A stretch of 64,000 nucleotides of DNA from Sphingomonas sp. ERG5 (GTDB lineage Bacteria; Pseudomonadota; Alphaproteobacteria; Sphingomonadales; Sphingomonadaceae): NCBI RefSeq assembly GCF_000803065.1, contig NZ_JSXI01000029.1, positions 299,214 through 363,213 on the forward strand, in the 5' to 3' direction. The first letter of the stretch is position 1; every line of letters begins with the position of its first letter. Under the pieces are notes generated by a model. That model was not told the DNA's origin and ran no database searches. It was given only the letters and a program-made list of their open reading frames with translations. The position numbers and the translations under genes were made by a program. Shown piece by piece: positions 43,069-51,777 of this stretch.

Positions 43069-45557
43069 AATTTCACTGCCGCCGACACGCGCACGGTCCG
43101 TCCGAAATTTGGCCGTGCCAGGAAATAGCGCGCGCCGGCATCGCCGCTGACGAACGACCCGGCGCGCGGATTGCCTTCGGTCAGCTCGATCTTGTTGGTC
43201 AGGTTGGTGATGTTCGCGGTCAGTGTCAGGAATTTCGTCACCTCGCCCCGGATGTTGAGATTGAGATTGGTGTAGCGTGGCAGCACTTGTGAATTGGCGA
43301 TGTCCGGGAACCGTTCCGAGTAGCGCTCGATCTCCAGTTCCGTGCGTAACCGTCCTTTAAACAGGTTGATCGCGGGCACCGCGCGGATCGCGAGTTTGGG
43401 TACGCGGATCAATTGCTTGCCGTCAAAATCACGAATCGTAGGCTTGCCGTTCACCAATTCGGTATAGGTAAATCCCTTATATTGTGGGTCCTGCCAAGTG
43501 AGCTGGAGACCGAGGTCGAAATATTTGACCGGCCGGATCAATGCTTCCAGCTCGACTCCATAAGCGACGGTATCGGCGGTTGCGAAGCGCTGTGTGTAGG
43601 TGTTGGTTTTGGTATCGAAGACGTTGTCGGTGAAACGGACGCCTTTGAACTTGGTATAGAAGCCGGTGGCATAGAGATTTAGCCAGGAGGCCGAATATTT
43701 CGCGCCGATCTCCGCCATCTTGATCGGGATCGGGCTTTGGTCAGTGCGTGTCGGGTTGCCGTTATAATCCCCGGCACTCGGCAGTTTGAACGTATCGGTG
43801 TAGCGTGCGAACAGGCCGGCATCGGGCGTGAACTGATAATTGGCACCGACCGTCCAGCCCCAATGGTCGAAGCTCCGATCGACTAGGTCGAACTGGCCCG
43901 TGCCGGTGTTCACCTTGTCGTCCGCCAGTGTGGTCGGGTCACCCAGATTGACGGTCGTCTTGCGCGCGACCATGCCCGAAATGTCGTTGCGCTCATACCG
44001 TCCGGCGAAGTCGAGTCGCAGTTTGGGCGTGATCTGCCACTCGTCTCCTGCGTAGAGCGCATAGGCGTTAACCTTCATGCCGACATTGTCGTAGAGCGAA
44101 CCATAGCTCAGGAAGCCATTGTCGGTAACCCGGCCGACCACGGCACCCGCCGCATTGACGGCAACCACATCGAGTCGCCGCGCCTGATCCGCGATCTCGA
44201 GCAATGCGGTGCCCATGTAGCGGTCGAAGCGGTAATTATAATAGCCATAGGTGCCGCCGATCGCGAAGCTGTGCTTGCCCGCTGCCTCGAACTCCGCGGT
44301 GAAGCGCTGGTCGGTGATCAGTTCGTCCATTGGCACGCTGACCGACAGGAGATTGCCGCCGACCACGAGCCCGTTGCCGTTCGCGCTCGCCGTGAACGGC
44401 GCTCCGTCGGTGGCATATTGCGCGCGCAGGCCAGTGGCACCGGGGAATGCCGCCAGCGCGCCGTTCAGCGAGGCGAGATAATCACCGAGCGCCGTCACAT
44501 TGCCGGTCGGGAACAACGCGTTGCGCAGGATCTTGCTGTCACGATAATGCGTGCGGTTCTCCCACCCGAAACCGTCAGCCATTTCGAAGCGCGATTCCAG
44601 CGCGACCTGGGTCATCTTGGTATGACTGCCTTCGGTCAGGTCGAAGTCGAAGGGGCCGCCGACATTACGGATCGCGACATGCGCATTTTCCGGCCCGGCC
44701 AGCGTGCCGTGAAGCGCATCGAAACCTGGCACCTCGATAATCTTGCCCTTGCCGTCGAAGGTCAGTGGTACCGGTAGATAAAAGGGTACCTTGTCATCGA
44801 GATGCTTGACGTCGAGCATGAAGCGGTTGCGGCCATCGTCATAGTCGATCGTGGCGCGGATCTGGCCGCCGTCGCTGGCGCGATAGCCGGTATCGCGCAG
44901 GCCATGGTCGCGGCGGTAAAAGCCGCCGACGAACACACCCCAATTGTCGGCGATCCTGGTGCCGTAATAGGCATCGACGCGGGCCAAATCATAATCGCCC
45001 CAGCTGTATTTAACCATGCCGCCGGGGTTGTCAGTGCCGCGCCGCGAGATGAAATTGACCAGGCCGCCCGGGGCGTTGGGCGCGAAGATCGACGCGGGGC
45101 CGCCACGCACCGCTTCGACGCGTGCGATCGTTTCGTCGAAGCGAAACGACTGATCGGCGTTAAGATAGCCGAGGCCGCCGTCATATTGCACCGACAGGCC
45201 GTTTTCCTGCAGCGCGACCGAAGAGAAACCGTCCGTAGGTATGCCGCGCGAGCGGACATTGTTCGATCCTTCACCGCCCGAGGATTCGACCCAGAAGCCG
45301 GGCACTTGCTTGAACGCCTCGGCCGCCGAGATCGGGTTCGAAATGCGCAGTTTGGCATCGTCGATCGTGGTGATCGCGTAGCTTGCTTCCACCTTGCGCA
45401 GATCGGTGGCACCGACCCGGCCGGTGACGACGATATCCTGCGTCTCGTCGAGCGGTTTGATTTCGGCGCTTTGATCGGAGGTTTGCGCAGGCGCGGGAGC
45501 GGCATGGGCTGCACCGGCAAGGGCAAACAGGGAGGTGGACAGAAAAAGGATACGCAT
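43065..45557 (-). CDS. TonB-dependent outer-membrane receptor
   Basis: About 830 residues from ATG 45557 (GGGGGA seven bases upstream). Sec signal RILFLSTSLFALAGAAHA, TonB-box region TQDIVVTGRVGATDLRK, plug with ISAAEAFKQVPGFWVESSGGEGSNNVRSRGI and VEAVRGGPASIFAPNAPGGLVNF, then a barrel ending RVSAAVKF. Siderophore-receptor-like (FpvA/FecA group) by plug type. Co-transcribed with the PHP hydrolase. The ligand is unknown; the 5' leader has a weak resemblance to a cobalamin riboswitch (see findings). Confidence 0.9.
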   Translation of the reverse strand: MRILFLSTSLFALAGAAHAAPAPAQTSDQSAEIKPLDETQDIVVTGRVGATDLRKVEASYAITTIDDAKLRISNPISAAEAFKQVPGFWVESSGGEGSNNVRSRGIPTDGFSSVALQENGLSVQYDGGLGYLNADQSFRFDETIARVEAVRGGPASIFAPNAPGGLVNFISRRGTDNPGGMVKYSWGDYDLARVDAYYGTRIADNWGVFVGGFYRRDHGLRDTGYRASDGGQIRATIDYDDGRNRFMLDVKHLDDKVPFYLPVPLTFDGKGKIIEVPGFDALHGTLAGPENAHVAIRNVGGPFDFDLTEGSHTKMTQVALESRFEMADGFGWENRTHYRDSKILRNALFPTGNVTALGDYLASLNGALAAFPGATGLRAQYATDGAPFTASANGNGLVVGGNLLSVSVPMDELITDQRFTAEFEAAGKHSFAIGGTYGYYNYRFDRYMGTALLEIADQARRLDVVAVNAAGAVVGRVTDNGFLSYGSLYDNVGMKVNAYALYAGDEWQITPKLRLDFAGRYERNDISGMVARKTTVNLGDPTTLADDKVNTGTGQFDLVDRSFDHWGWTVGANYQFTPDAGLFARYTDTFKLPSAGDYNGNPTRTDQSPIPIKMAEIGAKYSASWLNLYATGFYTKFKGVRFTDNVFDTKTNTYTQRFATADTVAYGVELEALIRPVKYFDLGLQLTWQDPQYKGFTYTELVNGKPTIRDFDGKQLIRVPKLAIRAVPAINLFKGRLRTELEIERYSERFPDIANSQVLPRYTNLNLNIRGEVTKFLTLTANITNLTNKIELTEGNPRAGSFVSGDAGARYFLARPNFGRTVRVSAAVKF

Positions 45558-45739
45558 GGTCATTCCCCCGAGGCGATTATTCGCTCCGGGCTCCGCTAGG
45601 CCGCTTCCGGGACAGTGACGCTGCGATCCGGTGACTATTCCGTGACCGCAGGGTGAAAGCAGCAGTCCGTCGCCGGTCACGCACCGCTTTTCATTGCATT
45701 TACGTGGTGCGCCCTGGCGGAGAAGCGGGCGGTGGTAAG

Positions 45740-46441
45740 CTACCAGATGCCGGGAAGGAGACGTGACTGGACGCGTCGCGCGTAGTCCGCATAGCCGGGG
45801 AGGCCGTCACGCAACAGACGGTCTTCCCAGATGGTTCGCAGCACGAGAAGGGTCGAGGCGAGGGTAGCCGGGATCGCCGCCCAATATGACCCCAGCGCGA
45901 AGGGCATGCCCCAGAAGATCAACAGTGCTGCGACATATCCCGGATGCCGCACCAACCGATAGGGGCCGGAATCGATCACGCGCTGATGCCGTTCCGACTG
46001 GATCCGGACGCCGGGTTCGAAAAACGGATTGACGGCCTGTGCCCAGCTAGTGCCCGCGATGCCGCCGACAAGTGCCGCATAGCCTAACAATATCAGGGGC
46101 ATCGGTACAGTCGACCAATGCATCCGCCCGGCATCGAATGTGGCCAGTGGTATGATCGCGACCATTGCGGGTAATATGACCGCGAGCAGTGCTTTGTCCC
46201 AGGCCTTAGTGCCCGGCTGAAATCGACTGCGCGCGCGGAAGATAACCGGGTTGATCCTGGCGATTACCCCGACCGACAAAGCGAAGGTGACAACAAGTAC
46301 CGCGATGAAGATCCAGCCCGGCCACCAGTCCAGGCCGCCCGCTGGCGCGAATACCAGGGCCAACAGGGTTATTGGGAAGCCAATGGCATAGATAATCGCT
46401 GTAGTGGGAGACATCGCGGTGGGGTCGAGCGGCTGGTCCAT
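45740..46441 (-). CDS. Isoprenylcysteine carboxyl methyltransferase-like membrane protein
   Basis: 233 residues, about five hydrophobic segments. The C-terminal catalytic segment VIDSGPYRLVRHPGYVAALLIFWGMPFALGS with RxVRHPxY is the ICMT/PEMT membrane methyltransferase motif, and the later EDRLLRDGLPGYADYARRVQSRLLPGIW is the usual tail. SAM-dependent; the bacterial acceptor (a lipid or small thiol) is unknown. The annotated start has an imperfect ribosome site. Confidence 0.85.
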   Translation of the reverse strand: MDQPLDPTAMSPTTAIIYAIGFPITLLALVFAPAGGLDWWPGWIFIAVLVVTFALSVGVIARINPVIFRARSRFQPGTKAWDKALLAVILPAMVAIIPLATFDAGRMHWSTVPMPLILLGYAALVGGIAGTSWAQAVNPFFEPGVRIQSERHQRVIDSGPYRLVRHPGYVAALLIFWGMPFALGSYWAAIPATLASTLLVLRTIWEDRLLRDGLPGYADYARRVQSRLLPGIW

Positions 46442-46527
46442 TGGGGGTGATCCTTTCCTGGAAAGGGCCTTGGGTCGAAACGCGGATCCGCTGGCGCTGT
46501 TGCGGCAGAATGCGGTATAGCACCGAC

Positions 46528-46833
46528 ATGTCCGGCGATTGCATTCATTCCAGCACGATCAATCAGGTCATACCCAGCGCCCGAGGGTGCGAGGAGTGCC
46601 TGGCGATGGGCGGCGAATGGCTCCACCTGCGGTTGTGCCGAAGCTGCGGTCATGTGGGATGCTGCGACGACTCCCCGAACCGTCACGCTACCGCGCATTT
46701 CCATGCGACGCATCATCCGATCATCGAGGGTTATGATCCGCCTGAGGGTTGGGGCTGGTGCTATGTCGATCGGGTGGTCGTCGATCTGCCCGACCAGACG
46801 CCGCAGCGCGGACCGATCCCGCGTTATTATTGA
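46528..46833 (+). CDS. UBP-type zinc-finger protein
   Basis: 101 residues from ATG 46528. A ZnF-UBP domain is present with ordered ligands: C in GDCIHSS, then CEECLAMG, LRLCRSCGHVGCCDDS, NRHATAHFHATHHP. Eukaryote-like ubiquitin-binding zinc fingers occur as small stand-alone proteins in many bacteria; function unknown. Divergent from the ICMT-like gene. Confidence 0.88.
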   Translation: MSGDCIHSSTINQVIPSARGCEECLAMGGEWLHLRLCRSCGHVGCCDDSPNRHATAHFHATHHPIIEGYDPPEGWGWCYVDRVVVDLPDQTPQRGPIPRYY

Positions 46834-46968
46834 GAAGCGACGGGCACCCAGATCGTCGGGCCACGCCTCAAGGATTATACATCGCTCGCCTTTGCGTCCT
46901 TATTCGAGCTCGGCCTGGGGAGTCACTTCGTCAAGCCGCCCGTACCGTGAGCGATGTGGGTCGTCTTT

Positions 46969-47148
46969 CTAATCCTTGACGAGTTTTGACCCGTCCAGCT
47001 TGTCGTTCAGCATTTTTGCTTCGCGCTCAGTTGCATGTTTTTCCGCTCTGGTGCGTCCGGACGCGGCACGGTTACTGTCGGCCTGTGCCGTCGCAGCGGC
47101 ACGGGCTCTGGCTTTGCGGACCGTGCGCAGGTTGACGATGTCGGCCAT
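46969..47148 (-). CDS. DUF4169 family small protein
   Basis: 59 residues, highly charged and helical. MADIVNLRTVRKARARA and RTRAEKHATEREAKMLNDKLDGSK match DUF4169, a small alphaproteobacterial family of unknown function. Start ATG 47148 with GAGGAA upstream; the longer open frame upstream is not family-like. Confidence 0.85.
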   Translation of the reverse strand: MADIVNLRTVRKARARAAATAQADSNRAASGRTRAEKHATEREAKMLNDKLDGSKLVKD

Positions 47149-47631
47149 GGTTGATTCCTCAAAATTGTAGGCACGGATGAGATGGCGTGCAGCAGGTTGC
47201 GGCAGAATCAAGATCAGAACTACGGCAGCGCACGATCCCCTATGCCATCCCAGAGAGTTTCTGAGCGGTAGGCTGCGGGCCTTTCCGAGATACGTGGCCA
47301 ACGATCGGCGCGGTTTACTGGCTGTTATTCCGGAAATGAATTTTGCTGGCTGTTAACTTGGATTGCCCAGTCAAAATACCGATGTAGTTCAGTGGGTTGG
47401 TCCAACGGTGGCTGCTATCGAATAACAGCCAGTAACAGCGAACGAGCGGGCTGTTCGGGTCAGAATAGCGAACCGACCACACTCAGCGGGCAAGGGCGAT
47501 GGTCTTTCCAGCCATCTGAAAAGAGCGGGCCGGGGGGCTGGATAGCTTCCCGTCCGCCAGGTTTCCACGATCCACCAAGGTGTTGAGTCAGTGCCTTCAA
47601 CATTCCGCCCATCGCTGAATGTCGATCCCTC
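47149..47631. other. Intergenic region with repeated CTGGCTGTTA words
   Basis: About 480 bases without a gene. TTACTGGCTGTTATTC at 47315-47330 is exactly complementary to GAATAACAGCCAGTAA at 47420-47435, and CTGGCTGTTA occurs again at 47346-47355. These are the only structures seen. The long arms 90 bases apart could form a cruciform or be binding sites. Confidence 0.5.
47315..47435. repeat. Long-range 16-bp perfect inverted repeat
   Basis: TTACTGGCTGTTATTC and its complement are separated by 89 bases, and a third partial copy lies between the arms. It may be a remnant of a small mobile element or a regulatory repeat. No protein is encoded. Confidence 0.5.
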
Positions 47632-48507
47632 CTAAGCCGCGCTTTCCAGCTTGTCTTGCGTTCGGGTCAGGAAATCATTTGCATCGTGCCGCTCGCGCAA
47701 CTGGCTTGCGGGGTCACCCATAACGCGGTTGACCATCCGTCCGCGTTGTACGGCCGGGCGCGCGGCGATCGACTTGGTCCAGCGCTGAACATGTTTGTAA
47801 TCCTGCACCTGCAGGAATTCGCCCGCGTTATAAGCCTGACCCAGAGCGAGTGCGCCGTACCAGGGCCAGGTGGCGATGTCGGCGATGCTATAGTCCGCGC
47901 CGCCGAGATATTCATGTTCGGCAAGGCGGCGGTCGAGCACGTCGAGCTGCCGCTTCACCTCCATCGCGTAACGGTCGATGGCATATTCGATCTTGATCGG
48001 CGCATAAGCGTAGAAATGGCCGAAGCCGCCGCCGAGAAAGGGTGCGCTGCCCATCTGCCAGAACAGCCAGGACAGGCACTCCGCGCGTTTCGCCGAGTCG
48101 GTCGGGAGGAACTCGCCGAACTTCTCGGCCAGGTGCATCAGGATCGCGCCGGATTCGAACACGCGGATCGGCTCGGGGCCACTGCGGTCGAGGAGCGCGG
48201 GGATCTTCGAATTGGGATTCACGTCGACAAAGCCGCTACCGAACTGATCACCTTCGTTGATGCGGATCAGCCAAGCATCATATTCCGCGCCGCTATGACC
48301 GAGTTCGAGGAGCTCCTCGAGCATGACCGTGACCTTCACCCCATTGGGTGTGCCGAGCGAATAGAGTTGCAGGGGATGTTTCCCGACCGGCAATTCCTTG
48401 TCATGGGTCGGCCCGGCGATCGGGCGGTTGATATTGGCGAAGGCACCGCCGTTCTCCTTGTTCCAGGTCCAGACATTGGGAGGCGTATAAGCGGGGGCTT
48501 CGGTCAT
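47632..48507 (-). CDS. yghU: Glutathione S-transferase family protein, YghU-like
   Basis: 291 residues from ATG 48507. VWTWNKENGGAFANINRPIAGPTHDKELPVGKHPLQLYSLGTPNGVKV is the extended N-terminus and thioredoxin-fold start of YghU/Nu-class GSTs (disulfide reductase activity with two glutathiones). The C-terminal helical domain is complete. The start is downstream of several in-frame ATG/TTG codons without good sites. Divergent from the LytS-like kinase gene. Confidence 0.87.
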   Translation of the reverse strand: MTEAPAYTPPNVWTWNKENGGAFANINRPIAGPTHDKELPVGKHPLQLYSLGTPNGVKVTVMLEELLELGHSGAEYDAWLIRINEGDQFGSGFVDVNPNSKIPALLDRSGPEPIRVFESGAILMHLAEKFGEFLPTDSAKRAECLSWLFWQMGSAPFLGGGFGHFYAYAPIKIEYAIDRYAMEVKRQLDVLDRRLAEHEYLGGADYSIADIATWPWYGALALGQAYNAGEFLQVQDYKHVQRWTKSIAARPAVQRGRMVNRVMGDPASQLRERHDANDFLTRTQDKLESAA

Positions 48508-48671
48508 CGATGCGGGCTCCGGATGGTGCGCGGTGGGACGACGCATAGGTGGGTGCTCAGCCGATTCAGGACAATGGGGCGTGAGTAAGTCCCGCACGTT
48601 TGGCGATATCAGCAGCAGGCTCTAGACATCGATCGACGATCAGCGCGGGGCTGATTGCGGCGGGCAAAATC

Positions 48672-49814
48672 ATGCAACGTTCAACCGGAAAGGATCTGGT
48701 GCGCCCGGGAATTCCGACGATTCCATTATCCGTGCCAACCGCCGCTCCGGCATCGAAGAGGCAGTGGTTCACGCGACAGCGCCGGTCGGCGCTGCTGCTG
48801 ATCGCGGCCTTCTGGATCTTCACCTTTGGGATGTTGTCGATCCGCGCCGCACTGGTGAGCGACCTGCCCTTCAACGTCATCGGTCCGCGCCGTTTGATCA
48901 CCGCTGCATTCGGCACGATCCTGTGCCTGGTAATGGTGCGCCTGCTGGGCCGGTTGCGCACGCGCTCTTTCGTTTTGTGGGTTGCATGCGGCATGGCCGG
49001 GGCGATCGCGATGGCGTTTGCACTCACCATATTCAGCACGCTGATGAACCGGGTGATCGCGCCGCTGCCCGGGTTGGCGCCGCTGCGTCTCGCCGACATG
49101 GCGCAGTGGGTTCTGATCTGGCTCGGCTATTGCCTGGCCTGGACCGGGACGTACCTCGCGCTGATCTATCACTGGAAGGTAGAGGATCAGCGACGGCATA
49201 TGTCGCGCATGACCGGGTTGGCGCAGGAGGCGCAGATCGCCGCGTTGCGCTATCAGGTCAATCCGCATTTCCTGTTCAACACGCTCAATTCGATTTCGTC
49301 GCTGGTGCTCGAACACCGCAATGCCGACGCAGAGGCGATGTTGCTCAACCTATCGGCGTTCGTGCGCAGCACCTTCGCTGGCGATCCGCAACGGTTGATC
49401 CCGTTGCATGAAGAGATTGCGCTGCAGCGGCTTTATCTCGGGATCGAGCAAGTGCGGTTTTCGGAGCGGCTGAAGGTCATCGTCGATATTCCCGACACAT
49501 TGGCCGATTTGCGTGTGCCTGCCCTGATTTTGCAGCCGCTGGTCGAAAATGCGTTGCGTCATGGGGTCGAGCGGTCCGAGGCACTGACCAACGTCGCGAT
49601 CCGGGCTGAGCGATGCGGGGACGAAGTGCGAATTCTAGTCGAGAATGACGGGGCGGCAACGGGCGCCCGGACCGCTGGCACGGGCGTCGGGTTGCGCAAT
49701 GTCCGCGACCGATTACTCGTCCATTTCGGTGGCCGCGCCATGCTGGTGACGACGGCCGTTCCGCAAGGCGGATTTCGGTCGGAAATTCACCTGCCGGCGG
49801 AGTTCGCCGCATGA
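48672..49814 (+). CDS. LytS/YehU-type sensor histidine kinase
   Basis: 380 residues from ATG 48672. Four to five hydrophobic helices at the N-terminus, then QEAQIAALRYQVNPHFLFNTLNSISSLV, the His_kinase (pfam06580) box with H199, and the HATPase region LILQPLVENALRHGVE, DEVRILVENDG and GVGLRNVRDRL. Paired with the overlapping LytTR regulator gene. Signal unknown. Confidence 0.9.
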   Translation: MQRSTGKDLVRPGIPTIPLSVPTAAPASKRQWFTRQRRSALLLIAAFWIFTFGMLSIRAALVSDLPFNVIGPRRLITAAFGTILCLVMVRLLGRLRTRSFVLWVACGMAGAIAMAFALTIFSTLMNRVIAPLPGLAPLRLADMAQWVLIWLGYCLAWTGTYLALIYHWKVEDQRRHMSRMTGLAQEAQIAALRYQVNPHFLFNTLNSISSLVLEHRNADAEAMLLNLSAFVRSTFAGDPQRLIPLHEEIALQRLYLGIEQVRFSERLKVIVDIPDTLADLRVPALILQPLVENALRHGVERSEALTNVAIRAERCGDEVRILVENDGAATGARTAGTGVGLRNVRDRLLVHFGGRAMLVTTAVPQGGFRSEIHLPAEFAA

Positions 49815-50581
49815 CACGGCGACGCGCGATATTGATCGATGACGAGCCGCTGGCGCTGGCGCGGTTGGACCGGGCGCTGAGGCCGCTTGACACCATCGAT
49901 ATCATCGGATCAACCAGCAAGGCGAGCGAGGCGATGACGATGATCGACGCGCTGCAGCCCGACATCCTGTTCCTGGATATCGCGATGCCTGGCCTGACCG
50001 GGTTCGATCTTGTCGCGAAATTACCTGAGCTCAACCGCCCGGCGATCATCTTCGTAACCGCGTTCGATTCTCATGCGGTACGGGCCTTTGGGATCGATGC
50101 CGCGGACTATCTGATGAAACCGGTTGCGCTCGATCGGCTCGCACAGGCGGTGGATCGGGCAATCTATTGGCTGAACGGGCGGACGCCTCCGGTGGAGTCC
50201 AATCGCGGGGCCGAAAGTGATGACGGCAATATGGGTGCCCCGATCGAGAATCTATGGGCGCACCGTCACCGCGAAACCGTGCGGATCAAGGTCGATGAGA
50301 TCGAATGGATCGAAGCCCAGGGCGACTATGTCCGTCTCCACACCAATGACGGTCGGGGCGGGCTCGTGCGGATGACCTTGTCGGCACTCGAGGCGCAACT
50401 CGATCATGCCATATTCATTCGCGTCCATCGCTCGGCTATCTGTCGCAGGAGCGCGATTGCCGGTTTACGGCGCAAGGCGACAGGGGCATTGGCGGCGCTT
50501 CTGACAAGCGGCGGCGAAGCGCCGGTCGGGCGCAAGTTCAGTGGTGGATTGCGCACGCTGCTGAGGCGCCTGGACACCTGA
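49811..50581 (+). CDS. LytTR-family response regulator
   Basis: 256 residues. Receiver with IDDEPLALARLD, phosphoacceptor D56 in DILFLDIAMPG and MKP Lys; C-terminal LytTR DNA-binding domain (HRETVRIKVDEIEWIEAQGDYVRLHT, FIRVHRSAICRRSAI). The first ATG overlaps the kinase stop by four bases. LytTR sites are usually direct repeats, not recognised here. Confidence 0.92.
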   Translation: MTRRRAILIDDEPLALARLDRALRPLDTIDIIGSTSKASEAMTMIDALQPDILFLDIAMPGLTGFDLVAKLPELNRPAIIFVTAFDSHAVRAFGIDAADYLMKPVALDRLAQAVDRAIYWLNGRTPPVESNRGAESDDGNMGAPIENLWAHRHRETVRIKVDEIEWIEAQGDYVRLHTNDGRGGLVRMTLSALEAQLDHAIFIRVHRSAICRRSAIAGLRRKATGALAALLTSGGEAPVGRKFSGGLRTLLRRLDT

Positions 50582-51031
50582 CGGGTCCCGTTGTCGTATC
50601 ATCGCGGCACGATCGGGACGTTCGTCGCGCGTCGGTGACGATCACCGCAATGGACGTTGGCGGCGTCCGATAGCCGGTCATAGCCGGCTCGTCCGATGGA
50701 CGGGCCACATCCCCCCGGTCCGGTCCATCGGCACTGGCTTTTGCTGCCGAATCCCTCGGCTACACGACGGGCGATGCAGCGAAGCCGGTCGGCGAGCCCC
50801 GCAAGTGATCGGACCTGTAAAGGGGTGCCGGCCTTGCCGACGGCGTGTGATCCGATACAGGGCATGGTGAACAGTCGATCCAAACGGTGCAGTATTCCCG
50901 GAACGGCAGGCGCGCGCTGATCCCGCTTCCGGGGCGAGCCATCGCATCACGTGCTGGCGCGACCTGGGCGGGCGCTTGGCATGATCGGGTTCGAGGTCCA
51001 GACTTGGCACCAACGACTCGGAGATGCTGAG
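50582..51031. other. Intergenic region, no gene recognised
   Basis: About 450 bases. Several stem-loops (AGCCGG/CCGGCT near 50672 and the hairpin at 50693-50731) and the promoter of the next hydrolase must lie here. Open frames on both strands have no recognisable motifs. Confidence 0.55.
50693..50731 (+). terminator. Stem-loop after the LytTR operon
   Basis: CCGATGGAC (50693-50701) pairs with GTCCATCGG (50723-50731), 9 bp with a 21-base GC-rich loop. It is 110 bases after the LytTR stop; a TTTTG stretch follows at about 50740. Only a weak terminator candidate. Confidence 0.35.
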
Positions 51032-51718
51032 ATGACTGGCAAGCCAACGATCATTCTCGTGCATGGCTTCTGGGGCGGAGCGGCACATTGGGCGAAGGTC
51101 ATTCCCGAGCTGACTCGGCTTGGGCATTCGGGCATTCGCGCGGTGGAAAATCCGCTGACCTCGCTTGCCGACGATGCCGAGCGCACGCGCAAGATGATTG
51201 CGTCAGTCAAGGGGCCGGTGCTGCTGGTCGGCCATTCCTATGGTGGCGCGGTGATCACCGCAGCCGGTAATCACGACAATGTCGTCGGCCTGGTCTACAT
51301 CGCCGCGTTCGCGCCGGATGCGGGCGAAAGCCCAGGGAGCGTCAGCGCTCCACACCCGTCTTCCGGAGGTGAGAATCTTTTTGTCGATGATGATGGCTTT
51401 CTGTGGGTAAAGCCGGACAAATTCCATGAAAGCTTCTGCCAGGATTTAACTGCAGAGGAAGGGCTGGTGATGGGCGTCACTCAGAAAGCGCCGATCGCCG
51501 CAACCTTCGGCGATGTCATCACTGCGCCCGCCTGGCGGGGTAAGCCGTCCTGGTATCAGATTTCGAGCGAGGACCGCATGATCGCGCCGGACGCTCAGCG
51601 GGCGATGTCGGCCAAGCTCGGCGCGCGCAAGATTATCACGCTCAAGTCGAGCCATGCGTCGCTGGCATCGCTACCGGTCGAGGTGGCGGCGCTGATCGAT
51701 GAGGCGGCGTCTGCTTGA
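51032..51718 (+). CDS. Alpha/beta hydrolase, chloroperoxidase/esterase-like
   Basis: 228 residues from ATG 51032 (GGAG eight bases upstream). ILVHGFWGGAAHWAKVIPEL, elbow VGHSYGGAVITAAG, SSEDRMIAPDAQRAM as the acid region, and KSSHASLASLPVEVAALI with the final His. This short type resembles pyrethroid-hydrolase/EstC-like enzymes. Cytoplasmic, no neighbours that reveal a pathway. Confidence 0.87.
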   Translation: MTGKPTIILVHGFWGGAAHWAKVIPELTRLGHSGIRAVENPLTSLADDAERTRKMIASVKGPVLLVGHSYGGAVITAAGNHDNVVGLVYIAAFAPDAGESPGSVSAPHPSSGGENLFVDDDGFLWVKPDKFHESFCQDLTAEEGLVMGVTQKAPIAATFGDVITAPAWRGKPSWYQISSEDRMIAPDAQRAMSAKLGARKIITLKSSHASLASLPVEVAALIDEAASA

Positions 51719-51777
51719 TTGCCGGTGGTGCAAGTCTAGGCTGAAGCTCGTCTCCGGGTGAGATGGGAGCAAAGGCC

